Shown: positions 63,093 to 64,000 of the stretch, piece after piece
Layout: each line of letters starts with the position of its first letter
Numbering within the stretch: the first letter of the stretch is position 1
Origin: Mycolicibacterium nivoides
Lineage (GTDB): Bacteria > Actinomycetota > Actinomycetes > Mycobacteriales > Mycobacteriaceae
Assembly (NCBI RefSeq): GCF_003855255.1
Contig: NZ_CP034072.1
Span: 2,007,238 to 2,071,237, forward strand
Direction: 5' to 3'
Length of the DNA stretch: 64,000 nt
Notes under the pieces: generated by a model
The model's input: only the letters and a program-made list of their open reading frames with translations
What the model was told of the DNA's origin: nothing
Database searches by the model: none
Made by a program: the position numbers and the translations under genes

Positions 63093-64000
63093 CGGCGGGG
63101 CCGCCCGTTCGGCGAACGGCGTTGGGCACGGTTGAGCAGGGCGGGCTCCTCATGCCGGGCGTAGGCGTCAACGATCTCGGACACCAGGCGGTGGCGGACC
63201 ACGTCGGCACTGGTGAGTTCGGCGAAATGGATGTCGTCGATACCGTCGAGGATGTGCATCGCCGCGCGCAGGCCCGAGGTGTTGCCACCGGGCAGGTCGA
63301 CCTGCGTAATGTCGCCGGTGACAACGACTTTGGATCCGAACCCGAGACGGGTCAGGAACATCTTCATCTGTTCGGCGGTGGTGTTCTGCGCCTCGTCGAG
63401 GATGATGAATGCGTCATTCAACGTCCGGCCGCGCATGTACGCCAGCGGCGCGACCTCGATCACCCCGGCGCTCATCAGTTTTGGAATGAGCTCAGGGTCC
63501 ATCATGTCGTGCAGTGCGTCATACAGCGGCCGAAGGTATGGGTCGATCTTCTCGCTCAACGTGCCGGGCAGGAAACCAAGGCGCTCACCGGCTTCCACCG
63601 CGGGGCGGGTCAGGATGATCCGGCTGACCTGCTTGGTCTGCAGGGCGCTGACCGCCTTGGCCATCGCCAGGTACGTCTTGCCGGTACCGGCCGGGCCGAT
63701 GCCGAACACGACGGTGTGCGCATCGATGGCGTCGACATAGCGCTTCTGGTTGAGCGTCTTGGGCCGGATGGTCTTGCCGCGGCGGCTCAGGATGTCGAGC
63801 GTCAGCACCTCGGCCGGCGACTCGTCTTCGGTGCCGGTGAGGATCGCGACGCTGTGCCGCGCAGCCTCGGGCGTCACCGCCTGTCCACTGGAGGCGACGG
63901 CGATCAGCTCGGCAACCACACGTTCGGCCAATGCCACGTCGGCCGGCTCGCCGGTGAAGGTGATCTCGTTGCCGCGGGCGTGAATGTCAGCGGTCAGAAG
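63089..64000 (-). CDS. phoH: PhoH-like ATPase, 5' end beyond window
   Basis: The visible part has the P-loop [11 protein letters not shown], Walker [11 protein letters not shown] and [11 protein letters not shown] of the PhoH family, a helicase-like ATPase tied to RNA handling. The frame continues to the window edge ([19 protein letters not shown]), so the N-terminal part of about 50-60 residues is missing. An apparent GTG start at 63937 is internal. Order phoH-ybeY-CNNM-cdd-like-era matches Rv2368c-Rv2364c. Confidence 0.93.
   Translation of the reverse strand, partial: LLTADIHARGNEITFTGEPADVALAERVVAELIAVASSGQAVTPEAARHSVAILTGTEDESPAEVLTLDILSRRGKTIRPKTLNQKRYVDAIDAHTVVFGIGPAGTGKTYLAMAKAVSALQTKQVSRIILTRPAVEAGERLGFLPGTLSEKIDPYLRPLYDALHDMMDPELIPKLMSAGVIEVAPLAYMRGRTLNDAFIILDEAQNTTAEQMKMFLTRLGFGSKVVVTGDITQVDLPGGNTSGLRAAMHILDGIDDIHFAELTSADVVRHRLVSEIVDAYARHEEPALLNRAQRRSPNGRPRR

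Noticed and set aside
1..64000. CRISPR arrays, insertion sequences, integrases or replication origin
   Set aside because: No regularly spaced repeats, transposase or integrase motifs, or DnaA-box clusters were seen.

Overview
The window is high-GC actinobacterial DNA, and its gene content and order point to a rapidly growing mycobacterium (Mycolicibacterium-type). Several blocks follow the Mycobacterium tuberculosis order that I recall: tldE-tldD-uspABC (Rv2314c-Rv2318), the ECF-type module with its MarR gene (Rv2325c-Rv2327), Rv2342-dnaG-dgt-TPM protein (Rv2342-Rv2345), and glyS-smtB-zur-Rv2360c-uppS-recO-amiA2-era-cdd-like-CNNM-ybeY-phoH (Rv2357c-Rv2368c). These assignments are made from memory of families and order, not from a search.

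Layout. 1-4.4 kb: a decayed Tat-signal gene, a small membrane protein, an alpha/beta hydrolase, an atypical NRAMP-like metal transporter behind a PRC-barrel/MgtE_N partner, and a PknH-sensor-like lipoprotein. 4.4-7.9 kb: an accessory island with a HINT-containing polymorphic toxin whose C-terminal domain looks like a NucA/NucB DNase, followed at once by a probable immunity gene and then a CAT-anticodon tRNA. 8-11.6 kb: metabolic genes (threonine aldolase, serine hydrolase, AhpD-like). 11.6-16.8 kb: a tandem-AsnC regulator divergent from ureohydrolase, ThDP enzyme and Na+/solute symporter genes, which reads as a guanidino-compound or arginine catabolic unit. 16.8-24.6 kb: YwaF-like membrane protein, TldE/TldD, P-loop kinase, Tat sulfatase, epimerase, cutinase. 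24.8-27.8 kb: the UspABC amino-sugar importer. 27.8-36.1 kb: DUF4349 protein, ECF transporter T and fused A1A2 proteins, MarR + MFS, DUF1275, phytase-like lipoprotein, VIT1-like transporter. 36.2-44 kb: acyl-CoA dehydrogenase/oxidase, small secreted and lipoproteins, tRNA-Asn, primase, dgt. 44-50.1 kb: TPM protein, then an HxlR regulator divergent from an SDR-ADH-DUF302-ADH operon in a slot that holds other genes in M. tuberculosis. 50.2-57 kb: glyS, the smtB-zur zinc switch, and the Nudix/uppS/recO/amiA2 core. 57.2-59.9 kb: an espA-espC-espD-like ESX substrate cassette plus a proline-rich membrane protein, inserted between amiA2 and era. 59.9-64 kb: the era to phoH run, cut by the window edge.

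The two regions that best fit an unusual system are the HINT/NucA-like toxin-immunity pair (4936-7868) and the espACD-like cassette (57221-59929), which has an apparent translationally coupled leader ORF. Regulatory sites readable from sequence include a MarR palindrome, an HxlR palindrome, an AsnC-side inverted repeat, an SmtB-type operator placed between the -35 and -10 of a leaderless smtB-zur promoter, and hairpins at convergent gene ends, two of which belong to one dispersed repeat family.
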